Assembly: GCF_947172395.1 (NCBI RefSeq)
Contig: NC_069083.1
Span: 15,346,501-15,410,500, forward strand
Length of the DNA: 64,000 nt
Origin: Bicyclus anynana
Lineage: Eukaryota; Arthropoda; Insecta; Lepidoptera; Nymphalidae
Direction: 5' to 3'
Shown here: positions 34,558 to 46,135 of the stretch, piece after piece
Layout: each line of letters opens with the position of its first letter
Position numbering within the stretch: position 1 is the stretch's first letter
Notes under the pieces: model-generated
Seen by the model: the letters and a program-made list of their open reading frames with translations, nothing else
Database searches by the model: none
What the model was told of the DNA's origin: nothing
Made by a program: the position numbers and the translations under genes

Positions 34558-37500
34558 ATGCGTGCTATTTTTGTTCTGTTAACTGTGGGATTAGCTGCTG
34601 TTGCAGGTGTGTTTTTCAATTATTTTGTAATTTTTTTTAACTAGAGTTTGGATACTGATTAAAGAGACTGAATTTAAAAAAAAAATATTTTTAATTAGCC
34701 AGGCGATTTAAAAAAATCAAAAAAATAAATAAATTTGAGATCCTCTTGTCAAGCTCTTTCATTCCGTCACACGATGCATTTCGCAAAAAAAAAGTTAAAC
34801 AAAAAAAAAATTGTTCAGTTTTTTGGAATCAACTTACTTTGCAGTAAAAGAACTTGAACTGTCGTTACTTGAAACAAATATTCAAAAATAATTACCACGT
34901 ATAAAATCAACGCTTATGTAGTTTTTCACCACATCGAATGACTAAACTGCACTGAAGGTCCCTTTTGTATTTTGTACAAAAATCAATGTAACTTAAAAAT
35001 CGTAAAATTTCGGCTAACATATATTGCATTATTTTAGTAGGCCTTGATGTAAAGTATGTTGTAATATTTTCGGGACACCTGTATATAAGGATATAAATTA
35101 CTTTATAACACGTTTGCTAGTAAAGTATCGCTTATTTCACCAAATTCAATATCGTAATATATCTCATTACGCACATGTGCCGTGATGTAAAGTAAAATGC
35201 ACATGTGCCGTGACGTAATATAAAACCTTTATCATCCGTCTAAAAACTTCAAAGAGTTATTAGGTCAGGAAAGTGCTCAACATTTAATAAATAAAACTTA
35301 CTTTCTGAGATAAAATAAAATAAAAAACATTTAATTCTTTCATTTTAATAATTTTGACAATAAATGTCAACCATTCAACTGTTTCAGAAACATGAAAATA
35401 TTAATTTACTTTATTAGTAATAATACATTTGCCTAAAAAATGCAAAAATGACAAGCGTATCAAAATGTCATCATAAGGAAATCAGGCAAAGATTTTTAAT
35501 TTTCAGAAAGTGTGTTTCCTCGCAAATGTGTTATAAAACGTCGTATGACATACGTGCGCTTTGATAATTACAGCCTCTGCTTCCTTCTCTCGCCTTTGGC
35601 TCGAGCTTGCAATATCGCCTCGGCTGTAATTTTCAACTTACCGCACGTATACCATAATGTACTATTGTATTAAGAGTATATATTTAATTCTAGCATCTCC
35701 TACAAGAAATGCAGAAAGGATCGTTGGTGGGTCGATTACAAACATCGGCACGTACCCTATGGCCGTCGCACTGATACGATCTGCGACTGGATCAGGCACC
35801 TTCTCACAGGCCTGCGGTGGCAGCATCCTCAACAATAGATCAGTCCTCACTGCAGCTCATTGCATACAGTAATACATTTATACTATGCTAGCGGACGCTC
35901 GCGTCTTCGCCAACCCTTAGACCTCCTTAACCGGGAGATGTCGCAAAATCCGTTCACTTCGGACTTTCTGCCTCTTACAATGCTATAACTAGCATGATAA
36001 TGTGACCCGAAAAGAATTTCCATACAGCGTTAAGCTGTGTCTATCAGAGGGCCTAGTGGCAGTTTGAAACTGTTACTGTCACGTAACGTATAACGTATTC
36101 TAAGGAATTGAAACAGCGCCATCTAGTGGCACTACTGCACAACTGTTTCAATTCCATATAAATTTGCGTTTACGTCAACGTGATAGTAACAGTATGAAAA
36201 TATTGAAAACTCCTACTAGGCAGACAGAGCACTGCGCTGTTTTAAGAAAAGTGAGAGACGTAGTCAAATATTAGTAGTAGTATTGAATTTGACAATACGC
36301 ATTGGAGCAATGTGACGTGTTTAATCTCTAAATCCTCCTTTATCTATACTAATATTGTTTGTTTGTTAGATTGAACGCGCTAATCTCAGAAACTACTGGT
36401 CCGATTTGAAAAATTATTTCAGTGTTGTTGAAACCGCGCGGCATCAGCTAGTTTTTAGATAACCAGGCAAGAGATGTTGGTGATTTTATATCCATTACAA
36501 AGTGTTTTGTGAAGACTCCAAATACTACGGTCTTGAGCCGTCTGCATCGAGCGTCCCCTTGCTTCACTCCAATTATTCGAATTCGACCAACACAGTGCGG
36601 AGTCACCACCGTGTGCTATTTGCACTTCAGTTTTATGTATCGTTCAGCAACAAGTTTGTTGTTAATTTTAGTTCTATTTAAGATCTCTTATTTCTGATTC
36701 AATCACGTCACATTCCAGAAATAGTTCTTAACTTTTATTTGAGCTTTTTCATTTAAAATAGGTTAATGATAATAATGATGAACTTTTGCTTACAGCGGCG
36801 TCCAAACAAACAGATGGAGATCTCGTGTAGGCTCCACCAATGCAAACAGCGGTGGCGTGGTCCACCACTCACACCAGTTCATCCATCATCCCCAGTACGT
36901 CAGAGCAACCGCCGACAACGACGTCAGCATCATCCGTCTCTCCTCACACATCAGTTTCAACAATAATGTGCGCGCTGGCAGCATCGCCGGTCCCAACTTG
37001 CACACACCTGACGGCGCCAGCGTCTGGGCCATCGGATGGGGACGCACAAGCGTAAGTTTTACTAACTATACCATAGGGATGTGACTATTTTTTGAAATTG
37101 ATATTGATGATAAATTATCAATTTGGATTTCACCACCATTATTATATCTTTTTCTTAAAAATGAAATTCATTTATTTTTCATCTATACTTATAATAAATC
37201 TGTAGAGAGGTCAATTCTGTACATGAAATATATTTCCAAAATAACTATCATGGGGTGATTAGTGGTCGATACTGATGCCAAAAATGCAATCAGTAAAATT
37301 TTTGTCTGTCTGTCTGTATGTTCTTTATAGAAACAAAAACTATTCGACGAATTTTAACGAAACTTGGCACAATTATTCTTCATACTCCTGGGCAGGTTAT
37401 AGTATACTTTTCATTACGCTACTGTCAATAGGAGTAGAGCAGTGAAGGGAAATGTTGAGAAAACGGGAGAAATTACTCCATTTTTTAAGCTTCCGTCGCC

Positions 37501-38843
37501 GTCGCATGGTCCCTACCATAGGGGTAGTAGGATAGGGGTAGGGTAGGGGTAGGGGTAGGCGTAGTAGTAGGGTTTCACGCAGACGAAGTCGCGGGCGTCC
37601 GCTAGTCTATACTAATATTATAAACAGGTAAAGTTTGTAAGTTTTTAACATTCTTTGAAAGGGGTAATCTTCGGAACTACTGATCCGATTTCAAAAATTC
37701 TTTCACCAGTAGAATGCTACGTTATTGGGGAGTCTGAGTTTATATAGGTATCATTAGTATTAGCAGAGTTATCATAGTTTTTGTCATACAGGTCGGACCG
37801 AAATTCCTCATAAACAAACTTGCATGCGCTGCCATATCCATTGTGAAAAATTGAAATCAATGTATTGAGGCTTTATGTGCCTTTAAAAGTTCTACAAAAA
37901 AGTCCACGACACCATATATATATCCTTTACATTTTAGCAAATAGCTTATATATATATATACCTTTAGTGTTTTAAAAAATATTAATTTTATATACTAAGG
38001 TTTACGTCATTATTTATACTACTAAACTTAGAGGTAGGGTAGAGGTAGGGTACCTGTCCGTTCTATGTAATAACCATAATAGCACGTATTGTATAATATC
38101 ACGTGTTAGGTTAAATTAAAAGACTTATTTCACCCCTGAGCTCAACGCAAAACATATATTCACATGATAGACAAGTTTATCATGTGAATATATGTTTTTC
38201 TGTGTGATTACCTATCTGTGATACAAAAGTTGTAAAGCCGATTTGGACGCAGTTTTTTTACAAAAAAGATGATAATAGAGAATAAATAGTTTATATACGA
38301 CTATACGCCAATCTAAATCATCTGCATTTTTTTATTAATATAATAGTAATTTTCGATATCTACTACATTAATTTTATTTATACCTGTGATCTAAACAGTA
38401 TACTCCACTAAAGCCTAGTGATGCCTACAAAGTCATAACAGTCATAGCATTAGAGCAAACCGTTGTTATAGCGGGTCCAAATCGCCAACTCTTACAAAAA
38501 CAGCGTTCTTTTCAACGTTCGTTAACGATCAACGTTCACATTTCAGTCTGGAGGCTCTTCATCGGAACAGCTTCGCCATGTCCAAATCTGGGTAGTCAAC
38601 CAAACTGTCTGCAGAAACAACTATCAGCGCATCCGAAGAACTATCACTGACAACATGTTATGCTCGGGCTGGATCAATGTCGGAGGTCGCGACCAGTGCC
38701 AGGGTGACTCCGGTGGCCCTCTGTTCCACAACAACGTCATTGTCGGCGTTTGCTCTTGGGGTGAAGGCTGCGCCCTCCCCGACTTCCCCGGCGTCAACGT
38801 CCGCGTCTCCCGCGTCAGTAACTGGATCCGAAACAATGCGTAA
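34558..38843 (+). CDS. T4: alkaline trypsin-like serine protease precursor (258 aa)
   Basis: First member of the second subfamily. Exons are 34558-34606, 35694-35868, 36796-37051 and 38547-38843 (777 nt, open; phases 1, 2, 0). Signal peptide MRAIFVLLTVGLAAVA, then a longer activation peptide ending RNAER before IVGG at residue 26. Triad His72, Asp117 (NDVSII), Ser215 (GDSGGP); S1 Asp209. It has SWG (Trp215) as in classical trypsins, where T1-T3 and T6-T7 have Phe. The 37-loop is long and Gly/Ser rich (SATGSGTFSQ). Seven cysteines, no lysine in the mature part. Exon 4 is about 98 percent identical to T5 by eye, exon 3 only about 91 percent. Introns 2 and 3 carry several Helitrons and a MITE. 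Confidence 0.93.
34760..35095. repeat. Dispersed repeat copy in T4 intron 1
   Basis: Homologous to 23640-23945; ends ttttcgggacacctgtata. Confidence 0.5.
35888..36010 (-). mobile_element. Helitron-like 3' end at base 20 of T4 intron 2
   Basis: ctagcggacgctcgcgtctt is the reversed terminus, followed by cccttagacctccttaacc text of the Helitron-like repeat at 8500. Intron starts at 35869, so CTAG begins at intron base 20, the same base as the different Helitron in T5. Confidence 0.6.
36051..36221. mobile_element. MITE copy 1 (T4 intron 2)
   Basis: Terminal inverted repeats gcctagtggcagttt and aaactcctactaggc; inner inverted text ggaattgaaacag ... ctgtttcaattcc. Two more copies at 44779 and 55351. 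Confidence 0.75.
36343..36451 (+). mobile_element. Internally deleted Helitron-like element (family A)
   Basis: Starts TCTATACTAATATTG, ends aaaccgcgcggcatcag then CTAG at 36448-36451; the middle (gaaggctata to gggaacc) is missing. Confidence 0.65.
37182..37605 (+). mobile_element. Helitron-like element with CCTA tract (T4 intron 3)
   Basis: Starts TCTATACTTATAATAAATC, contains a ggggtaggggtagg tract, ends cacgcagacgaagtcgcgg then CTAG at 37602-37605. It is the full-length relative of the truncated copy at 7237. Confidence 0.7.
37606..37790 (+). mobile_element. Second Helitron-like element directly abutting the first
   Basis: TCTATACTAATATTATAAAC begins at the very next base after the CTAG of the preceding element; text continues gatccgatttcaaaaattc as in family A. 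3' end not identified. Confidence 0.5.
38149..38198. repeat. Perfect 21-bp inverted repeat (T4 intron 3)
   Basis: Arms 38149-38169 and 38178-38198, spacer gacaagtt. Confidence 0.85.
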
Positions 38844-39490
38844 TTTAATTTCAAGATTGTCCTATGCCTGACCAGAAAAATAAGAATATCGCCGTATGGA
38901 AAAAACATATTTTTACTAACTTACTAATCACAGCTACACAAGCTTTTAAGTCTCCCAATCAGGTTGTTTTATATTTCGGCTTAGGCTTATACTAAATGTA
39001 AGTATAACATAACATATTAACAGAGTATATACTTAATTGAATTCGGTTTATGTTTATTTCTTTGTGTTATCTACGGAGATCAATAAAAAGTTATATTTGG
39101 ATACAAATTTAGTGTTTTATTGGGTTTTCATTAATTATATTATTGTTGCTATGTTTATACTAACTTGTATTAAAGCCAAACAAATCACTACAATTTGTGC
39201 TACTTCCTGACTCTTGTGTGAAGGTGAAAGCTAATCCAATGAATCTTTAACATTTATTTATCAATTTTGAATGTGTAGCAAAACTCGATAAAATATGTCT
39301 TAGGGACAGTTAACAGGATATATCCTTAGTAGTTATTCATTCTTTACGATGTTTTCAAATTTTGAATATAGAGAATATTCTATTATATAATTGGTTTCCT
39401 GAACCAAAACCGAAACAACCGCGCCAAAGTTAGTTTAAACTCATAGTTATTTGGACTCTGGATTTACCAGTACGAACTGATGACATGTCC
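38844..39490. other. T4-T5 intergenic: T4 3' UTR and unassigned DNA
   Basis: No repeat family recognised; T5 upstream homology to T4 begins about 39510. Confidence 0.4.
39082..39087 (+). promoter_or_regulatory. T4 poly(A) signal
   Basis: AATAAA 239 bases past the stop, followed by a T/G-rich stretch (ttatatttgg, tagtgttttattggg). Confidence 0.5.
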
Positions 39491-39495
39491 TTATC
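39491..39495 (-). promoter_or_regulatory. T5 upstream GATA-type site (TTATCTTAT)
   Basis: TTATC followed by a second partial core, 194 bases before the T5 ATG and aligned with the T4 site. Confidence 0.35.
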
Positions 39496-39633
39496 TTATA
39501 TTTTACGACAGTATTGGGCGGTTTTAGTTTTCGGTGAAATAAAAAAGATTAGATATCAATTGACTTACAAAAGGATTAATAAATTATAAATTATGTAGTA
39601 ATTGTCACGTTATTCAGCTTTAAGCTGGTAAAC

Positions 39634-39669
39634 TATATAAATACCAAGTACCGATGTTCTAGCATCACT
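39634..39669 (+). promoter_or_regulatory. T5 core promoter: TATA box and initiator
   Basis: TATATAAA at 39634-39641 lies 33 bases before the A of a TCACT initiator (39667), the same spacing as T4. Confidence 0.72.
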
Positions 39670-39684
39670 TGCTAAGTCATCAGG

Positions 39685-42600
39685 ATGCGTGCTATTGTTG
39701 TTCTGTTAACTGTGGGATTAGCTGCTATTGCAGGTATGTCTTCTGTTTGTTCATTTTTAACTTTTAACTAGGGGACGCCCGTGACTTCATCCGCATGGAA
39801 TTTCTTAACTATAAAACCGATGACCTTGAAATATTTACGAAGCAAACTTTAAAATACTTCCGTTTTAACAAAAACAAAATAATAATTTTCTGTTCTACAG
39901 TAGCATACCATCAACGTTCCACCATGTTATTAACTGTTACTAAACTCGAAAATGTAGAAAATCAATAAAAAACGAGTTTAAAAAATCTAGCTTGAACTCA
40001 CAAATAAATAGATGTACAAACAAAAAAAAAAACCTGTCGCGTTCTTCAATTTGTTTTTATCACTCCTTTATTTGGAGGTCGGTCAAATTTAACCTGGAAA
40101 TCTCCATTGTTGAATACTACATGAAAAAATAGTTCATTATTGAAGGGTTCAATTACAACTATATCAAATTCTTTTTGAAGCAGAATTACACGTATCTAAG
40201 TTATGGACAATTAAGTAACTACCTTTTTAGTATGTGTGTCATTGCTACACATAAAATAATTTATAAAACTTACACCACAGATAAATATATATTTTTTTTT
40301 ATTCTTTACAAGTTAGCCCTTGACTACAATCTCACCTGATGGAAAGTGATGATGCAGTCTAAGATGGAAGCGGGCTAACTTGTTAGGAGGAGGATGAAAA
40401 TCCACACCCCTTTCGGTTTCTACACGGCATCGTACCGGAACGCTAAATCGCTTGGCGGTACGTCTTTGCCGGTAGGGTGGTAACTAGCCGCGGCCGAAGC
40501 TTCCCACCAGCCAGACCTGGACAAATTAAGAAAATCTCAATCTGCCCAGCCGGGGATCGAACCCAGGACCTCTGTCTTGTAAATCCACCGTGCATACCAC
40601 TGCGCTACGGAGGCCGTCAAATAACTTATTACGTCTGATTATTTGTTCTCATGTTTTTTATTGTTAAAATATAAAATAAGTGATAAATGGAACTAATTTA
40701 AATAAAATAATTGCCACAGAAGTCTCTCTTGAATAATTGTGTCAATTTTAAATTCAAGTATTCAAGGCTTTAAAAAAGTAGATACTTAATTTAAATAGAA
40801 TGATTTCCAGCATTACAAGATATAATTATAACATTAGGTTATTTAAAGACATGGATCTTCAAGGTCTGGTCACAGCTTGTATGAAAGTGGCCAACCTCCT
40901 TTGTTCAGAATCTGTACGCATACATTTCTTTTATTTACATGGTTGCTTATTTTGCCAGTAACCGGACGAGTAGCTTAGAGTAGACTTTAATCACATTTTG
41001 TTCTTACGCCTTGTATAGAAATATTGTTTATTACAGCGTCTCCCACAAGAAATGCAGAGAGGATTGTTGGTGGGTCGATTACAAACATCGGCACGTACCC
41101 TATGGCTGTCTCAATGATACGATCTGCGACTGGATCGGGCAGCTTCTCGCAGGCCTGCGGTGGCAGCATCCTCAACAATAGATCAGTCCTCACTGCAGCT
41201 CATTGCATACAGTAATACATTTATACTATACTAGCAGATGCCGCGCGGTTTCACACGTGTAGTTCCCGTTCCTGTGGGAATATGGCAGTAAAACATAGTT
41301 CGTAGTAAACTGTCCCGTTGGTCCAATGGTTTGCCTATTTAACTCAGATAATGAAATCCTGGGTTCGAAGCCTAGGTTGGACTATGAAAAATATTCTTCT
41401 TTTTCTGCAGTTTCGGAGCTTGTCTTCGTTTAAAAGGAAGTTATCCGTAAAATTTCCGAGTGTAGTTGAGAAGAGGTAGCGTTACAATCCCATAATTTAG
41501 AGAGATTTCATTCCACGTCAATTTCTTTAACAACCTGACAGTGATCGCTTGAAAGCAAGAGAGAAAAGTTTATTAAATCCTACTCCTACTAATATTATAA
41601 ATGCGAAAGTTTGTATGGATGTTTGGATGTATGTTTGGATGTTTGTTACGTCGCTACTACTGAAGCGATTTAGCTGAAATTTGGAATGGAAATAGATTTT
41701 ACTCTGAATTATCACATAGGCTATAGGCTTTTTATCCCGAAGAAATCCATGGTTTCCCGAGATTTGCGAAAACTGATGATTTTGATGATATGAATGTTTG
41801 TTACTCTTTCACGCCTCAACTGCTGAACCGAATTAGCTGAAATTTGGTATTAAGATATTATAGGAAATAATGAACTTAATGTTAAAGACTGCCTATAAAA
41901 GCCGGCGCACGGCTGTATTCAGGCTCAGTACGTCGTCAGTGTTCAGTGATTTGTGTGCCTACCCTTAAAATAATTTAGAAATTGTGTTTGTAACTTTTCT
42001 CTTCCTTTGTGATTAATTTATTTGTATTTTTTTGTATTAAGTTTTCTTTTTAAAAAAAATAAATTGGTTTAAGATCTTCTAGAATATATAGCCTGGATTA
42101 ACACATAGACTACTTTTAATCACGGAAAAATCCATGGTTTCAGAGGGATTTGTGAAAAACTAAATTCCACGCAAACGAAGTCGCGGGCGTCCGCTAGTAA
42201 TTATTATAACTCACACTCAAACTCAGCACAACAACATTTAAGATTGCTGAGCTTTTTGTGTTTTTTCCTTTAAAATAGGCTGAGGTTAATAATGACCAAT
42301 TTTTACTTACAGCGGAGTCCAACCAAACAGATGGAGATGTCGTGTAGGCTCCACCAACGCTAACAGCGGTGGCGTGGTGCACCACTCACACCAGTTCATC
42401 CATCACCCCCACTACGTCAGAGCAACCGCCGACAATGACGTCAGCGTCATCCGTGTCGCCTCGACGTTTAGCTTCAACAACAATGTGCGCGCTGGCAGCA
42501 TCGCCGGTGCCAACTTGCACACACCTGACGGCGCCAGCGTCTGGGCCATCGGATGGGGACGCACAAGCGTAAGTTTCATTAATTTTAGACTATTAGACTA

Positions 42601-43306
42601 ATTTATTATAATATTATCAATATACAGGTTGTCCCGTAATTAATGGATAATACGCAAATGGTAGATACACCACCTGATTATGTAAAACCGATTTGAATAG
42701 TCTTGAAAAGGTCCCAAGTCAACAAGTCACCAAATTATATTTTCTTTCGGATTTTTAAAAGTTTCAAAGTAAAGTCAACGTCAAACAAAAGTCGCAGTGT
42801 AACACGTAATAATTCTGTCTATTCGCAAGTCGCAATAAATGGCATTAGTCGCCCGACAATGGCGTCAGTCGCCCAGCTCCGATGTATGCCACCATCTACT
42901 GTATAAATTGTGTGGTGGCAATGTCTGTTGTGTCTTTCTAGGTCCCAGGGTCAAGGGCGACCCACTGTTAGCTATTGGGTATATAATTATAACAACGTTC
43001 ACATTTCAGTCTGGAGGCTCTTCGTCGGAACAGCTTCGCCATGTCCAAATCTGGGTAGTCAACCAAGCTGTCTGCAGAAACAACTATCACCGCATCCGAA
43101 GAACTATCACTGACAACATGTTATGCTCGGGCTGGATCAATGTCGGAGGTCGCGACCAGTGCCAGGGTGACTCCGGTGGCCCTCTGTTCCACAACAACGT
43201 CATTGTCGGCGTTTGCTCTTGGGGTGAAGGCTGCGCCCATCCCGACTTCCCCGGCGTTAACGTCCGCGTCTCCCGCGTCAGTAACTGGATCCGAAACAAT
43301 GCGTAA
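39685..43306 (+). CDS. T5: alkaline trypsin-like serine protease precursor (258 aa)
   Basis: Close paralogue of T4. Exons are 39685-39733, 41037-41211, 42313-42568 and 43010-43306 (777 nt, open). Signal peptide MRAIVVLLTVGLAAIA, activation peptide ending RNAER, IVGG at residue 26. Triad His72, Asp117 (NDVSVI), Ser215; S1 Asp209; Trp215 present. An additional cysteine occurs in exon 3 (RWRCRV, where T4 has Ser), giving eight; it could pair with the extra Cys before S214 or stay free. No lysine in the mature part. Intron 1 contains a SINE; intron 2 contains two Helitrons and an LTR-like insert with its own TATA box. Same-strand neighbour of T4, 0.84 kb downstream of it. Confidence 0.93.
40291..40618 (-). 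mobile_element. tRNA-derived SINE (family A), full length, T5 intron 1
   Basis: T-run at 40291 (A tail), tail caagttagcccttgactac, body, and head actgcgctacggaggccgtc. About 328 bp; one of the most complete copies. Confidence 0.85.
41231..41300 (-). mobile_element. Helitron-like 3' end (family A) at base 20 of T5 intron 2
   Basis: ctagcagatgccgcgcggtt then cacacgtgtagttcccgttc. Intron starts at 41212. Followed at 41327-41400 by a tRNA-like SINE head (ggtccaatggtttgcc, cctgggttcgaagcc). Confidence 0.6.
41584..42197 (+). mobile_element. Helitron-like element (family B) with nested LTR-like insert
   Basis: Starts TCCTACTAATATTATAAATG, ends cacgcaaacgaagtcgcggg then CTAG at 42194-42197. Interrupted between aaatttggtattaagatat and atagcctggattaacacata, which are contiguous apart from a few bases in other copies (56955). 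Confidence 0.7.
41862..42088 (+). mobile_element. Putative solo LTR or TRIM-like insert with Pol II promoter (T5 intron 2)
   Basis: About 225 bp with TATAAAAG at 41894-41901, a TCAGT initiator 31 bases on (41925-41929, repeated at 41936 and 41944) and AATAAA at 42058. This order of promoter then poly(A) signal is that of an LTR. Ends are uncertain; possible flanking repeat atat. Confidence 0.4.
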
Positions 43307-43800
43307 TTTCATTACAAGCTGATTGTATTATACCTGATCAAAAAAAATAGGAATATCACCGTGTGGATAAAAGGAAATTATTTCTTAAACTAGTTAACTA
43401 GTCAGGAACTAAGCGGATAAAATGTACTTGTAGTGTCTTCAATCCAGGTTGTCTTTTTTATATTTTTGGTTAGGCTGGTACTTTCATTAAACATTCGAGT
43501 ATCTAAATAATTTACATTTTTTTTGTCATCCCCACGAAGTTATATTAATAAAATGTTTTTTTTTTACATTTTGGTATTATTTTTACATTTGGACAGACCT
43601 ATCACTAGGCAAAGAGTTTATTTATCATAAATTTAATTGAAATTAGAAAACTTAGTGTCGTAGCTACCTCAAGTTATTAATAAAACACCTGTAGACCTAA
43701 GGTTTTGTAGAAAGTTTTCTGTTTTTTTTTAACTATGTGCAAGTAAATGTTGTTTGAGAAAGCATTAATGTTAGAAAATTTATTTATTTATAGGTCGTTA
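43307..43800. other. T5 3' UTR and downstream DNA
   Basis: T5 3' UTR to about 43570; nothing recognised beyond. Confidence 0.4.
43547..43552 (+). promoter_or_regulatory. T5 poly(A) signal
   Basis: AATAAA followed by a run of T at 43555-43564, about 240 bases past the stop, the same distance as in T4. Confidence 0.5.
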
Positions 43801-43804
43801 TCAC

Positions 43805-43997
43805 ATCACACTATTATTATAAAGGCGAAAGTTTGTGTGTAAGTGTGTATGTTTGTTCCTCTGAGGTTACTGATGCGGTTTGGCTGAAATTTGGAATGGA
43901 AACAGATTTTACTCTAAATGTTAAACAAGACAGCATAGTTCTCGTGGGATTGTGAAAAACTGAATTCCTCGCGGAAGAAGTCGTGGGCGTCTGCTAG
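43805..43997 (+). mobile_element. Helitron-like element (family B), short
   Basis: tcacactattattataaagg to gcggaagaagtcgtgggcgt then CTAG at 43994-43997. Confidence 0.6.
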
Positions 43998-44400
43998 TTC
44001 GATATAAAAATGTTGAATGTGATGAGAGACATAACTATACGACATCAATGCAGGTAAATACGCATTAACAAAAGAATATTTTTTCATACATAAACTTAAT
44101 TTTGTAATAAATTTCATCTAACTGTCTATCTTTTTATTCGGGCTAATCTCTGGAACGGAACTATTTTAATGATAGGTTACTTAAAAGTAAATTAGCCACT
44201 TCTCTTAATTTCAACTTGTGTGAATTTGAGGTAATTAATAACAATCTTGTAAAGATAAACTTTAAAGTTATACTCGGCACAGTTGAGTCTACAGATGCTG
44301 CTTTAGACGTGTTTTATGATAGGTTGATGCCAATTATCTATAGGCATACACCTATTTCTTAAAAATATATTAAATTATATAAAAAATATTTATTAAAATA

Positions 44401-44607
44401 ATTTTAAGAAATTAAATATCACGTGTTTCAATCGGTGAAGGAAAAAAATCGTGAGGAAATCTGCATACCAGAGAATTATCTTAATTCTCTGCGTGTTTGA
44501 AGTCTGCCAATCCGCATTGGGCCAGCGTGGTGGACTATTGGCCTAACCCCTCTTATTCTGAGAGGAGACTCGAGCTCAGCAGTGAGCCGAATATGGGTTG
44601 ATGACGA
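44401..44607 (+). mobile_element. SINE family B fragment (headless)
   Basis: attttaagaaattaaatatc through gccagcgtggtggactattg to gggttgatgacgat; nearly the same truncation as the copy at 31761. Confidence 0.65.
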
Positions 44608-44778
44608 TACACCTATGTCTAAAAGGAAGCCAAACAACTATCCTACGTGGTTTTCGCGCAGCTTAATTAAATGTTTGAAGGAGAAAGCTAAGTATATAAA
44701 AATATAGATATAAAAAATATAAAAACGAAAGAGATAAAATTTCATTTGAAACAATTAGACATCGGGGTGATCGGGGTG

Positions 44779-44961
44779 GCTTAGTGGCAATTTGACACTG
44801 TGACGATCGCGTTGACGTAAACGCGAATTTCTAAGGAATTCAATAACATGAAACAGCGTCATCTAGTGGAACTAGTGCATAACTGTTTCAATTCCATATA
44901 AATTCGCTATTACGTTATCGCAATAGTAACAGTATGAAAATATTGAAAACTCCCACTAGGC
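44779..44961. mobile_element. MITE copy 2 (T5-T6 intergenic)
   Basis: Ends gcttagtggcaattt and aaactcccactaggc; inner text matches copy 1 (ctagtggaactagtgcataa). Confidence 0.7.
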
Positions 44962-45239
44962 ACACTGCTGATATCTGAATGTTACAGGAAATTTAAAAAT
45001 TCTGCTGCAAATTATTTACGTAATAATCCTAAGTACTTTTGGAGGTTCTGTAATCATCAAAGGACCAATAGTACCCCAATCCCAAATAAAATGTTTCTTG
45101 GTAGTAAATCTGCTAAAGGTGGCCATGAAATATTATGTCAACTTTTCTTTGAATATTTTCCTTAGGTGAGTTCTGCATCCAGGTTGCACTAAAGTGGCGC
45201 GCCTTGCTATATGACTGGTCACCTTATTAAAACTCTATC

Positions 45240-46135
45240 GTAATGCCTTTCAAATGACTCTCCCAGATCAGAGCAACTTAGTACGATGGGGGACAGGGGA
45301 AGCCACTGAAAAATCTTGCTATACGTGTTGTGAGGCAATAGGAACAGCAAGACACTTGTTGGTTGGATGCCAGGTGCTCCTGGATAGGGGTCTTTACTCA
45401 CGTCGTCATGATAGAGTACTCCAAATTGTACGTGAAGCTAAGCCTTTCAGTAGCTATAAGCCTTTCAGTAGCTATAGCTCAAAAAGGATTGACTACAAAT
45501 AAAAGACAAATTAACTTCGTCAAAGCAGGTTCAATAACAAAATCATCTAGTGAGCCTTACTCAATCCTAGGTTCTGCACCTGATTGGACTTTATTAATGG
45601 ATACGTATGAGAAACATTATAAAATCCCAGCGGATGTCGCTATTTCGAGATCTAGACCAGACATTTTCCTTTTGTTCAAACAAACAAAGCGAATAGTACT
45701 TGTAGAGCTTACTGTGCCTTGGGAGACTAACATTCCGAAGGACCACTGTGGTCCTTCGGAATACTCTCCACATAAAGTGAATAAATATTATGACCTAACA
45801 AATGAACTAACTAAAATGGATATGTAGTTAGTCTGTACGCCGTAGAAGTAGGTGCGAGAGGATTACCAGCAAAATCTCTCTATAATTTGCTTAAAGACCT
45901 TGGCCCTCTAGAAGTGCAGCTAGTTCTATATAAGAACGAGTATCCAAATTGTTCTAATGGGATCTTAAAAAAATTGGCAAGGCAGGGAGAACAACACGAG
46001 CAGAGAACGGGGAGTGTTGACCGATCGTCAAGGAATTCCTTAACCCTACATCCTGCAGTCACAAGTTCAGGACTCTGCTCGGAGTTTTTCTCTCTACCAC
46101 GCGATGGACCCGGCATCCGCACGGTGAATCCATAG
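45240..46135 (+). mobile_element. C-terminal relic of a non-LTR retrotransposon with restriction-like endonuclease
   Basis: In shifting frames: a Cys/His knuckle (CYTCCEAIGTARHLLVGC) with RRHDRVL, then RPDIFLLFKQTKRIVLVELT-VPWE, which fits the PD...E-x-T core of the restriction-like endonuclease in R2-type LINEs, then EVGARGLPAKSLYNLLKDLG. Frameshifts and stops throughout, no RT domain seen. It is a dead retroelement tail, not a host gene. Confidence 0.6.
45732..45762. repeat. 15-bp inverted repeat with one-base spacer inside the LINE relic
   Basis: attccgaaggaccac-t-gtggtccttcggaat. It interrupts the conserved retroelement frame. Confidence 0.85.

Noticed and set aside
45363..45827. Host gene of 154 codons
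   Set aside because: Motifs belong to a retroelement C-terminus, and neighbouring frames continue it with frameshifts.
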